DNA of 64,000 nt from Poecilobothrus nobilitatus (taxonomy: Eukaryota > Arthropoda > Insecta > Diptera > Dolichopodidae): assembly GCA_947095535.1 (NCBI GenBank), contig OX352773.1, forward strand, positions 212,866,093-212,930,092. The letters are read 5' to 3'. Each line of letters opens with the position of its first letter. The stretch's first letter is position 1. The notes beneath the pieces were generated by a model that ran no database searches, had not been told where the DNA came from, and worked only from the letters and a program-made list of their open reading frames with translations. This document shows, in pieces, positions 33,201-37,370 of this stretch. A program made the translations under genes and the position numbers.

Positions 33201-35919
33201 TTAAGTGATTTTTTGATTTTTCATATTTTTAGACAGTTTTTTATATTTTTGTAGAGTTTTAAGGCTTTTGTTTTTTTTTTTTTGTTTTAGTTCTACAATT
33301 ATATTAGTTTTAATAACAAGATAATTTATTTAAATTAATTAATGTGAGTTTTATAAACTAAACTGAAATTTTTTTCTTCAAAAAAAAAAAAAAAAAAAAA
33401 AGTTAATTTTAAAAATTTTTTAAATAAATATTAAAATAAAATCACAAAAAAACTTAATTAATTACAATTTTAAATATTAGGATCGTCGAGATGATTTAAA
33501 ATTAGCATTTAATGCTGTTGGAAAATCAAAAAGTTCATCATCATCCAAAAATAAGAAAGCATATGACGCTCTAGAAAAGGTGAGTTGTTTAATTTGTATG
33601 CATACATATACTTATATAAATGTTTTTTTTTTTATAAAAAATTGTTTATTATTTTTTGTTTTAAATTATGCAAAATTTACTATCCACCACCTGTAAACTT
33701 TAATGTTAATCTGTAAAACATTTGGTAATTGAAAATATAAAACAATAAATAAAAAAAGAAAAAGCAAAAATAACATTGAACATAAATTTAAATTAAAATT
33801 TTAATAGTTTTTGGACCTCACAAATTTTGGCATTTCTTAAAATATGTATAGAACAAGATAATATTGAGAAAATTATAATATGATCTAAAATAATAATCTT
33901 AATTTTGATTTGAATAACTCAATTGATCTTTATAAAAAAATATTTCAGTAATAAAAATATAATGGTTTATGATTTTCTGACTTTTTTTGAGAAAATATAA
34001 TGAAAATGTTTACAGTTTACTTTTCTATGATTTCTTTTTGGTATTTTTTTTTTTCAAAATTTTTATAACCATGTGAAATTAAAAATATTTTTTTTGTATC
34101 TTCGCACTTCTATAGGAATACTTTTATTTTAAATTTTCATCCAAATTTACAGCTTCTATTGTCACTCTTAAGTTTGTTTTTTTTTTTGATTTGATGAAAA
34201 TTGATGAAGAAATTCATACCAAAGTCTTTGCCATTTAACAGTTTTCGGAAGTTCGCATTTTATATTGGAACTGGAAAAATCGATAAAAGCAACAATGCTA
34301 GACAAAGTGCAGAAAATTATAAACTTTTCTTACGCAACAAAGTAAAACTTAAATTACGTATAGCCTTACCTTTCCATGTGTGGCTGTAAATGTTGTAAGA
34401 GACATTTTAAAATAGAGCTTTTTTAAAATTTCAGGAACTATAGCTGCGTAACGGTGAAACTACAAAAAAATTCCATTTACGACATTAATTATTTTTTATG
34501 ATGTGCGTGGGATTCAAATTCACATTCCACTGGCGTTTACAGCGTATTTTATACATTCTTACTTAATAGGCCTAATTTTTTTTAATAGGGCTTTTTTAAA
34601 ATTTGAGGTGATATAGCTGCGTAACGGTGAAACTACAAAAAAAATCCGTTTACGACATTAATTATTTTGTACGATGTGTGTGGGATTCGAATCCGCACTC
34701 CGTCGGTGTTTACAGCATATTTTATACGCTTACTATAGGCCACCGAACGTTTTTTTGTTATTGAGTGGTGAACGATAAGAGCCTCGATAATATGTTATGA
34801 TATTTTTGAAAGTCTATTTTTTATTATAAGTATGATGAGTATTAAAATTTAATAATATCATTTTTTCTCTAACTTTTTGACAGTGATATTGGTTGTTATA
34901 GTTGTGAAATTAAATACAAAGTACTCTAAGTGTGACTGTTTATTAGATATTGTTCAAATTTTCATATAATGATGATACAATTTTCCGAGCGTGTATTTTA
35001 ATAGGATGGGTTCACTGATACACATAAATCACTATTAGTGACTTTTTGTAATGAAATATTGTGTAGAATTTAGATAACAAAAATATTTTTTACACTTCGT
35101 TATCAGTCATTTGTCTCACAAATATACAAAAAAAATGAACTTTTACTAAAAACATAAATACTACATTAAACCATAAAAAAACATGTGCTTATACAGAGTC
35201 TAACCTACACTAGTATAAATACTTCGGATCCACTGCGATCGTTGCGGGTCACTGGTCGATAGGACCTCATGCAGCCAGAACGGCTATTTCTTATACAACA
35301 TACAGTGTAGAAGCCTAGCTAGGATCAGACAGAAAATCTGGAGATTGCCTAATTTCTCTTACGTAAACCAGCTGTTATGTAAAAGTAAAATTGGAGAACT
35401 AATTTTAATTCTGAACTGACTGGTTATAATATATACTATATAGTATAAAATTGACAATCAAAAATACGAGAGAATGATATCAAAATGGCACCTTGCTTTG
35501 GCTAATTGTGCTTTCTTGATAGATTTCTGGAGACAAGCTATGTAAATCTACCAATCAACCATAACTGTTCTAATCGTTGCTCTTATCGTTTGAGTGAGCT
35601 CCAATATAAAATTATCTTAAGGTTTCAGTTTTTTTTCTGTTACTATTTTTTTTTTTTGTAGCGTACTTTAAATAATATTTTTGCTTTACTTTTTAATAAT
35701 TTATAAATTTTTTTTCTTAATAAAAGGCTAAAAGAGATTTAGCATCACATTCAGATTCAGTTGAAACATCATTAGCAAATTTACAATACGAGCACGAAAT
35801 TGAAGAAGATCAAAGATTTGAAAAACAGTTAACTGAAGGAGAATTAATATTGAATGCAATGAATATATCATCAAAACCATCATCTTCGTCATCAAAAGAT
35901 ATGGATTCCGGCAAAAAAG
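193..35919 (+). CDS. Dys: Dystrophin (Dys), N-terminal part of the long isoform, spliced, 3' end outside the window
   Basis: Dystrophin links cortical F-actin to the membrane dystroglycan complex. Twelve exons join in frame with consistent phases to give about 2538 residues: a short unique N-terminus (1-17), CH1 (about 21-125), CH2 (about 139-242), a linker, then spectrin-type coiled-coil repeats from about residue 410. A low-complexity acidic block follows (about 1733-2240), then more helical sequence. The match to dystrophin is by recognition of conserved stretches: the CH signatures, LDPEDV followed by PDKKSILMY, NMVVIINDESG, and a LIAPDAATLIS/REKFREVQQ block near 2320-2365. The WW, EF-hand and ZZ domains are absent and must lie beyond base 64000, so this is a partial gene, not a truncated one. 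Utrophin-like or spectrin-family alternatives fit less well because CH heads, linker and repeat sequence all match dystrophin. Exon joins are inferred without transcript data. Confidence 0.93.
245..1266 (+). other. Dys intron 1
   Basis: GTGAGT donor at 245 and TTTTCAG acceptor ending at 1266. AT-rich, with homopolymer runs (A run near 1182). I see no coding sequence or recognisable repeat in it. Confidence 0.75.
1267..2991 (+). CDS. Dys: Dys exon 2: actin-binding CH1-CH2 head and first spectrin repeat
   Basis: Encodes residues 18-592. CH1 carries both actinin-type actin-binding signatures: QKKTFTKWIN at residues 24-33, and the second at residues 98-121 (LVNI...LTLGLIW). CH2 shows SWSDGRAF and LDPEDV followed by PDKKSILMY near residues 205-235. 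A Ser/Thr/Asn-rich linker follows (about 245-405), then the first spectrin repeat from about residue 410. This head binds F-actin. The exon ends in phase 1, with the G of a Gly codon, at a GC donor (GCAAGT at 2992). Confidence 0.95.
2992..3060 (+). other. Dys intron 2: 69-base GC-AG intron with no stop codon
   Basis: Donor G|GCAAGT, acceptor TTTTCTCTAG. Its length is a multiple of three and it stays open in the flanking frame. Its translation, beginning KLLKIFFFVLNYF, is hydrophobic and interrupts a spectrin repeat, so it is read as an intron. Removing it joins DES-G-NFSDLEDKLSALGERW, which is the expected dystrophin sequence. A GT donor four bases downstream would break the frame. Confidence 0.85.
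3061..5423 (+). CDS. Dys: Dys exon 3: spectrin-repeat rod
   Basis: The longest exon, encoding residues 593-1380 without a break. It is heptad-rich and Lys/Glu/Leu-rich, with tryptophans at typical spectrin-repeat spacing (ERWAHVIKW, KEWKDDF, NARWNEV, VDRWNQLEF). It forms much of the flexible rod between the actin-binding head and the membrane-binding C-terminus. It ends in phase 0 at AAG|GTGATT. Continuing the open frame adds about 16 residues, then TAA near 5469; these are taken as intron. Confidence 0.93.
5424..6032 (+). other. Dys intron 3
   Basis: 609 bases, dominated by poly(T) and poly(A) tracts (A run near 5960-5978). The acceptor is ATTTGTAG, ending at 6032. Nothing else is seen. Confidence 0.8.
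6033..6194 (+). CDS. Dys: Dys exon 4: spectrin repeat fragment
   Basis: 54 codons, residues 1381-1434, phase 0 at both ends. It begins AKKRTEILELEV and ends VTIEDLPHDFQ before the GTGAGT donor at 6195. The sequence is helical and continues the rod. Reading on through the donor gives a Tyr/Phe-rich nonsense tail, which supports the splice site. Confidence 0.88.
6700..8335. repeat. Interspersed repeat family A, copy 1 (longest)
   Basis: Starts with an 11-base ATACCCGTACG that recurs inverted at 8289-8299 (CGTACGGGTAT). The left end also folds on itself (TACCCG at 6701-6706, CGGGTA at 6718-6723). Inside are a GTCCGTCC-type run at 6829-6856 and the ACTCAAAAACTAAG stretch shared with the copy at 36.4 kb. 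The right end, GGGTATCTAAGAGTTGAC then TTCCTCGTTTTA, recurs in diverged form at 37310-37365 and 48945-49000. No transposase coding is visible. Part of the interior (7025-7610) is the reverse complement of the tandem units at 17.2-18.5 kb. It is a non-autonomous element of unknown class. Confidence 0.65.
9411..9443. repeat. Perfect 13-base hairpin
   Basis: AAAATTGCATACA (9411-9423) is exactly repeated inverted at 9431-9443, with a 7-base loop TTAAGAG. It is not followed by a T run in a way that marks a terminator, and it sits deep in an intron. It may be a miniature element scar. No function is assigned. Confidence 0.6.
10382..11190 (+). CDS. Dys: Dys exon 5: spectrin-repeat rod
   Basis: Residues 1435-1703, starting RLAEEFNDCEKTL and ending before ETLR, with the Arg codon split AG|A. 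It includes a conserved-looking stretch (AELRNVERTTLVLDVASAG, LSQRIDALKHLYNTLGE). It enters in phase 0 directly after LPHDFQ of exon 4, giving an uninterrupted helix. The upstream codons 10382-10426, before the first possible start, are in frame and needed for continuity. Confidence 0.92.
11191..11245 (+). other. Dys intron 5, only 55 bases
   Basis: GTTAGT donor at 11191, TTTTTTTTAG acceptor at 11245. It is near the lower size limit for insect introns. It carries an in-frame stop (TAG at the acceptor), so retention would end the protein. Confidence 0.85.
11246..11330 (+). CDS. Dys: Dys exon 6
   Basis: 85 bases: one base completing Arg 1704, then 28 codons (TMEKDLQKINVSDPVIEELYTEVIAIVK), residues 1705-1732. 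It ends in phase 0 at AAG|GTAAGA. It completes the helix begun in exon 5, immediately before the acidic block of exon 7. Confidence 0.87.
11331..14031 (+). other. Dys intron 6
   Basis: Donor GTAAGA, acceptor TTGTGTACAG ending at 14031. Mostly AT-rich with many A and T homopolymers. The one recognisable insertion is the SINE-like copy at about 12636-12880. Short open frames here look like chance. Confidence 0.8.
12636..12880 (+). repeat. tRNA-derived SINE-like repeat, family C copy 1
   Basis: The head resembles a tRNA: a TTGGTTTTTCAACCGAAAG anticodon-arm-like stretch, then GAATTCAAATCC (12685-12696), close to a pol III B box. The tail CATAAGATAATAGATGGCGCA (near 12809-12830) recurs at 41115-41133 in copy 2, which also begins with an A-box-like TGGTTAAGGC. 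The boundaries are approximate, and this is not a functional tRNA gene. Confidence 0.5.
14032..15471 (+). CDS. Dys: Dys exon 7: large acidic low-complexity segment
   Basis: 480 codons, residues 1733-2212, in phase with exon 6. It starts NEIEARTAPQPSTT and carries DPEDPDTEIVIVSDTVRQRR. It then runs through Ser, Gln, Asp and Asn tracts (DDDDD near 14630 and 15195, NNNNN near 15295-15325). It looks intrinsically disordered and falls between the main rod and later helical repeats. It ends at ACG|GTATGG. Without splicing, seven codons (VWNENS then TAA at 15490) would terminate the protein. The codon use is as AT-rich as the neighbouring exons. Confidence 0.87.
15472..15694 (+). other. Dys intron 7
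   Basis: 223 bases with T tracts; GTATGG donor and CTTTTAG acceptor. Two AG dinucleotides sit two bases apart at the 3' end (15694 and 15696); only the first keeps the frame. Confidence 0.8.
15695..15993 (+). CDS. Dys: Dys exon 8
   Basis: Residues 2213-2311. It begins SRIETPKSKSSNIKFRTSPQ, passes an Asn/Ser/His tract (about 15768-15835), and ends with helical sequence (SLEQRVQEFDKTAKYMIRKL). The final codon is split AG|T before the GTGAAT donor. It links the disordered block back to spectrin-like helix. Confidence 0.87.
15994..16538 (+). other. Dys intron 8
   Basis: GTGAAT donor, TTCTTTTTTAG acceptor at 16538. It contains the family A fragment at 16391-16470, which ends about 70 bases before the acceptor. 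The rest is unremarkable. Confidence 0.8.
16391..16470. repeat. Repeat family A, short left-end fragment
   Basis: TACCTGTACGATAAGGATC then GGGTATA, followed by AAATTGCTCCTTCGTTTT, closely matches the left 60 bases of the copy at 6700. It keeps the terminal hairpin (TACCTG with CGGGTA, one mismatch). The right part of the element is missing here. Confidence 0.6.
16539..16706 (+). CDS. Dys: Dys exon 9: conserved rod segment
   Basis: Completes Ser 2312, then residues 2313-2367, with the last codon split AG|A before GTAAGT. It encodes VIENLKLLIAPDAATLISQG and TQTILREKFREVQQS, one of the most recognisable insect dystrophin stretches. It has a spectrin-repeat helix pattern. Confidence 0.9.
16738..18690. 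mobile_element. Foldback-like element FB1
   Basis: The left end (GGGAACCGG..GGCAACTTTTGCTTAG..AACTGGACG) matches the reverse complement of the right end (GGGTACAATACGGCAAG..AACTGGACATTTCGC) over about 45 bases, imperfectly. Behind each end lie inverted clusters of a short motif of the type ATTTAGCAAAATGGAC or TTAACAAAAAT (left 16795-16925, right 18570-18680). The flanks are AAAATAAAT and AAAATAAAA, near-matching 9-mers that would suit a target duplication but are AT-rich. The interior holds tandem units. No coding sequence is visible. Confidence 0.6.
17237..18545. repeat. Tandem units of about 450 bases inside FB1
   Basis: The landmark TTGAGGGGCTGT or a close variant starts at 17237, 17687, 18163 and 18388. 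It is followed in three of the units by AACCCTATATAACTAAG or a variant, then AACACACGTAAAAATAT, AGCTTTAATTTTTAT, and a stretch ending AGCAAATTTTCA. The third unit is cut short. The same module occurs in opposite orientation in the repeat at 7025-7610. Confidence 0.7.
18995..19214 (+). CDS. Dys: Dys exon 10
   Basis: Completes Arg 2368, then residues 2369-2441 (TPKLSTQKTEAIKD ... DELITKGCKRIYDLIDKPLD ... KRRIFEIN). It ends in phase 0 at AAT|GTAAGT. The second half is helical. It is the last exon before a 14-kb intron that holds a nested gene and an alternative first exon. Confidence 0.85.
19256..19261 (-). promoter_or_regulatory. Probable poly(A) signal of the nested gene
   Basis: AATAAA on the minus strand (TTTATT on plus), about 125 bases past the stop codon of the nested gene. 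It lies only 42 bases from the end of Dys exon 10, so the nested 3' UTR could nearly touch or overlap that exon antisense. Confidence 0.4.
19385..20332 (-). CDS. Nested intronless gene, 315-residue Cys/Ser-rich protein of unknown family
   Basis: A single open frame from ATG at 20332 (A at -3, G at +4, A-rich leader) to TAA at 19385-19387. I do not recognise the family. The N-terminus has a tight cysteine group (C17, C19, C23, C25), then a Ser-rich variable stretch (about 72-135). A more ordered C-terminal half follows, with WYEQSKEQFWKARQCPTRN (140-158) and a possible four-cysteine metal site (C209, C220, C244, C247; FIRCRICDKL). The tail is basic (KPGMRRKKMDEPG). No signal peptide or membrane segment is evident. 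It lies antisense within Dys intron 10, so it must have its own promoter. Length, complexity and coherent composition make chance unlikely; the lack of introns could mean a retrocopy or a simple gene. Confidence 0.75.
   Translation of the reverse strand: MDFSKIPKLNPKRINRCYCYSNCWCDMNAYNRPVPNKPNKSTTAITKFVKIRNENGQLRPKCDRIPYSGLESLNSSYCSSHKGITKSSCTSSNSNQSRQSSSTVSLISNASNKEEFIRSSSNKLQSEILNSNEMTEPRQWYEQSKEQFWKARQCPTRNLLLTNFFAYPALFLSQLDDRQITELNNFRLQNPQDCFNVLSKYTINKRLGCYDEKLPPPHVCEFSFKLNKRGLLEPSTGESKFIRCRICDKLADVTDSNGIIPIANNNQKVQKIIVEVNNIENNGNSKKIMKSKPGMRRKKMDEPGNSLALIYQKKY
20333..22317. other. Upstream of the nested gene; no other gene seen
   Basis: The first few hundred bases should hold the minus-strand promoter and 5' UTR of the nested gene. 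They are somewhat less AT-rich (20450-20660), but no motif is clear enough to call. The rest is AT-rich intron sequence. Confidence 0.4.
22318..22455 (-). repeat. tRNA-derived SINE-like repeat, family B copy 1 (diverged)
   Basis: Shares ACAGCCTTTCC, GTGGCTGTAAATGTTGTAAG and ACGACGTGT..GGAATTCGAATC with the copies at 27.7 and 34.4 kb. On the minus strand, GATTCGAATTCC is the B-box-like segment. The A-box end is missing or strongly altered here. Confidence 0.5.
23160..23354 (+). promoter_or_regulatory. Candidate internal promoter and 5' UTR of a short Dys isoform
   Basis: The 195 bases before the alternative ATG include less AT-rich blocks (ATGATACGCGTTTATT, CACGGTTCGATCTAATTTC, GTGTGTGACGGAAAG). 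This resembles a fly 5' leader more than the surrounding intron. No TATA box or initiator is certain. Placement rests on the first exon that follows. Confidence 0.35.
23355..23486 (+). CDS. Dys: Alternative Dys first exon (short isoform start)
   Basis: ATG at 23355 with A at -3 and G at +4, and an in-frame TAA at 23334. It opens 44 codons, starting MAMFLSGAIKSLDGPN and rich in Ser, Lys and Arg (RLSSSKSLDVPS, SRLRRSTGSY). It ends in phase 0 at TAT|GTTAGT, which joins exactly to the phase-0 exon at 33481. The product would lack the CH domains and all upstream spectrin repeats. Fly and vertebrate dystrophin genes are known to make such short forms from internal promoters. That this is one of them is inference from start context, codon makeup, donor and phase. 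Confidence 0.62.
23487..27679. other. Intron 10, middle part; no gene seen
   Basis: AT-rich with an (AT)n run at 23743-23765. A weak inverted match (CTAGCAATT at 25436 and its complement near 25615) is the only other structure noticed. TTAACCCACTAAACAC at 27017 recurs at 52373 with related flanks (ACCTTTAGTACT follows in both), so a further low-copy repeat family is present. Confidence 0.5.
27680..27852 (-). repeat. tRNA-derived SINE-like repeat, family B copy 2
   Basis: Read on the minus strand it starts TCGGTGGTCTAACGGGTAA, where TGGTCTAACGGG fits the pol III A box (TRGYNNANNNGG). About 50 bases later it has GTTCAAATC, a fit to the B box (GWTCRANNC). A body containing the ACGACATTTACAGCCACAAC complement and the ACAGCCTTTTC segment follows. 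This is the most complete tRNA-like head of the family. Confidence 0.65.
27853..29281. other. Intron 10; nothing seen
   Basis: AT-rich sequence with poly(T) and poly(A) tracts. I see no coding region or recognisable repeat. Confidence 0.5.
29282..29465 (-). mobile_element. Non-LTR retrotransposon scrap
   Basis: The minus-strand peptide ADHWSIETHAARMDILYN fits the segment that follows the RNase H domain in several non-LTR retroelements (the pattern GHW-IG-HA-R). The same 105-base sequence, about 85% alike by eye, lies inverted at 35195-35325, where it reads AGHWSIGPHAARTAISY. Too short to classify to a clade. Confidence 0.45.
29536..29756 (+). mobile_element. Non-LTR retrotransposon C-terminal scrap
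   Basis: On the plus strand, LSEEESPGHIVKNCEALVR then LGTFCFTEVELIKVNPLQI matches the zinc-knuckle-like C-terminus (EEE-SP-H-NC-AL-R) of jockey/I/R1-type non-LTR elements. It ends in TAA near 29754. The preceding frame is shifted. The first 45 bases repeat those at 29287-29330 directly (AATGACTTTACATG in both). Confidence 0.45.
29757..33480. other. Intron 10, 3' part; no supported gene
   Basis: Two patches stand out from the AT background. The first is 31200-31650 (TTGCCACTAGCTGCGGAG, CAGAGATGCGTATTACGCAG), with no assignable origin. The second is 32490-33000 (TTCGGTATCGGTAGCGATC, CGGTATTATCGGGAATTTCG), which could be a promoter or leader before exon 11 but has no phase-compatible coding exon. 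The open frames at 30244-30555 and 32548-32803 are low-complexity. Confidence 0.4.
33481..33579 (+). CDS. Dys: Dys exon 11 (shared by long and short isoforms)
   Basis: 33 codons, phase 0 at both ends: DRRDDLKLAFNAVGKSKSSS followed by KNKKAYDALEK. GTGAGT donor at 33580. It accepts splicing from exon 10 (residue 2441) or from the internal first exon. The Ser/Lys-rich stretch interrupts a helical segment. Confidence 0.8.
34359..34750 (-). repeat. tRNA-derived SINE-like repeat, family B copy 3, internally duplicated
   Basis: Begins ATAGCCTTACCTTTCC and GTGGCTGTAAATGTTGTAAG as in the other family B copies. A segment of about 157 bases is then present twice (34416-34572 and 34587-34744, period 173). 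Each copy has TAGCTGCGTAACGGTGAAAC, ACGACATTAATTATTTT, GTGGGATTC then the B-box region, and GTTTACAGC. On the minus strand the right copy carries GATTCGAATCCC. Confidence 0.6.
35195..35330 (+). mobile_element. Non-LTR retrotransposon scrap, inverted relative to the one at 29.3 kb
   Basis: Reads STAIVAGHWSIGPHAARTAI on the plus strand, the same post-RNase-H segment as at 29282-29465. Alignable landmarks: TACACTGTATGTTGTATAA, TTCTGGCTGCATGAG, TATCGACCAGTGA (as complements here). No longer coding context survives. Confidence 0.45.
35727..35919 (+). CDS. Dys: Dys exon 12
   Basis: Residues 2475-2538 plus one base: AKRDLASHSDSVETSLANLQ, then EIEEDQRFEKQLTEGELILN, then a Ser-rich end (SKPSSSSSKDMDSGKK). 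GTAAGT donor at 35920, phase 1. It is the last confidently assigned exon in the window. Confidence 0.85.
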
Positions 35920-36335
35920 GTAAGTGACTTTAAAATAAACAAAAAATTAATATTATGAACATAAGTAAGTAGTTGAAGCCATTTCTATAACAATATATTT
36001 GCAATTCTCGACTAAATTGTGCAACTTATATTTTATGGTTACTGGGATTTAAGTCTAGAAATAGCTAATGAGAAATTTGAGCTTTATAACAGGATAAAAC
36101 GAGCCAGGGTTTTATCAGAGACATTGTATGAATTCTATAAGAGAATGTTAGCACCATTTTTTAGTCTCTAGTTTACTTTTTTTTTGGAAAATATGTGCTT
36201 TCAGTGATCTGCTATGCAGTTTGAATAAATCTTGATTTTATGGATTCTTTCTCAGTTTTATTTGTGAAGTCTACAATGAATTGTTTTATTCATAAATAAT
36301 TTTTTTATATATTGAGCACAATTCTATGCTCCTTT

Positions 36336-37370
36336 TACCCTACACATTAAGTATAGGGTATATTAACTTTGGTATGGTGTTTGTAACCACCAAAAGGAAG
36401 CGAGTTAGGTATAGACATGTATATATATTCTGAATCAGGATCACCTCACGAGTCGATTTAGCGATGTCCGTCCGTCCGTACGCACGATAACTCAAAAAAT
36501 AATGATGCTATCTTGATGAAATTTATACTGTAGGTTAACAATGACTAAGGTAAGGCGGGGATTGTAAATTGGCGAAATCGGACCGTTCGAGTACCTCCCA
36601 TACAACTCCCAAAACCGAATACGCATATCTTCGAAATTATTAAAGATAGAAACTTAAAATTTTGTACGAGGGTGTGCTTTTCCCTAAAATTTGAGATGAA
36701 TTGGAGTGGTTGTTCGGGTACCTCCCATACAAATCTCAAAACCGAACAAGCATATATTCGAAATTAATAAAGATAGAAACTTCAAATTTGGTACTAGGGT
36801 GTTGTGTCCTGAATCCTCTATTTGTTGAAAATTTGAGATGAATTGGAGGAGCTGTTCGGGTACCTCCCATACAACTCCTAAAACCGAACAAGTATATCTT
36901 CGAAATTAATACAGATAGGAACTTCAAATTTGATACGAGGGTGCTGTTTCCTAAATCCCTGACTTGCCTAAAATTTGAGATGAATTGGAGTGGTCGTTCG
37001 GGTACCTTCCATACAACTCCCAAAACCGAACAAGCATATTTTCGAAATTAATAAATATATAAACTTAAAATTTGATATAAGAATATTCTACTCTGTTGAT
37101 GTCTCTAAAATTTGAGATTGAATGGGGTGGTGGTCCGCGTGCCTTCACACACTTTCCAAGATCTAAGAAGCTTATTTTCGAATTTAATAAAGATAGAAAT
37201 CTGAAATTTTGTACAAAGGTTGTAAAAGCATTTATTTTTTTAGCTTAGTTATATTAAATACTTAACTAAAATAACTTATGGATTTTTAATTTAATTTGAA
37301 TTTTTTAGGTGTAGGGTATAAATAAGTCAGTTACATCGACTTACTGTTACTTTTACTTGTTTTTAAATAA
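36336..37370. repeat. Repeat family A, copy with internal tandem units
   Basis: The left end is again a hairpin: TACCCTA at 36336-36342 and TAGGGTA at 36354-36360. It is followed by GATGTCCGTCCGTCCGTACG and ATAACTCAAAAAATAATGATG, as in the copy at 6.7 kb. The right end, GTAGGGTATAAATAAGTCAG..TCGACTTACTG..CTTGTTTT, corresponds to the right end of that copy. No coding is visible; the open frames inside derive from the tandem units. Confidence 0.65.
36585..37215. repeat. Minisatellite of about 140-base units (five copies)
   Basis: GTTCGGGTACCTCCCATAC or a close variant starts at 36585, 36712, 36854, 36996 and 37133 (spacings 127, 142, 142, 137). Each is followed by AAAACCGAACAAGCATAT, CGAAATTAATAAAGATAG, AACTTCAAATTTGGTAC and AATTTGAGATGAATTGGAG. 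The last unit is the most diverged. A related line occurs near 48830 (GGTTCGGGTAGATGCCATAC). Confidence 0.8.

Larger units (their letters stand above)
19215..33480 (+). other. Dys intron 10 (14.3 kb), host of a nested gene and an internal start exon
   Basis: Donor GTAAGT at 19215, acceptor TAAATATTAG at 33480, both phase 0. It contains the minus-strand gene 20332-19385, the alternative first exon 23355-23486, SINE-like copies near 22.3 and 27.7 kb, and retroelement scraps at 29.3-29.75 kb. The long 3' parts are AT-rich. Such long introns often carry internal promoters in dystrophin genes. Confidence 0.8.
33580..35726 (+). other. Dys intron 11
   Basis: GTGAGT donor, TTCTTAATAAAAG acceptor at 35726. 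It contains the duplicated SINE-like copy at 34359-34750 and the retroelement scrap at 35195-35330; otherwise AT-rich. Confidence 0.75.

Noticed and set aside
36545..37023. Two minus-strand frames with repeated GTRT and PLQFISNF words
   Set aside because: They read through the minisatellite units of a family A repeat; the repeated peptide reflects the DNA repeat.
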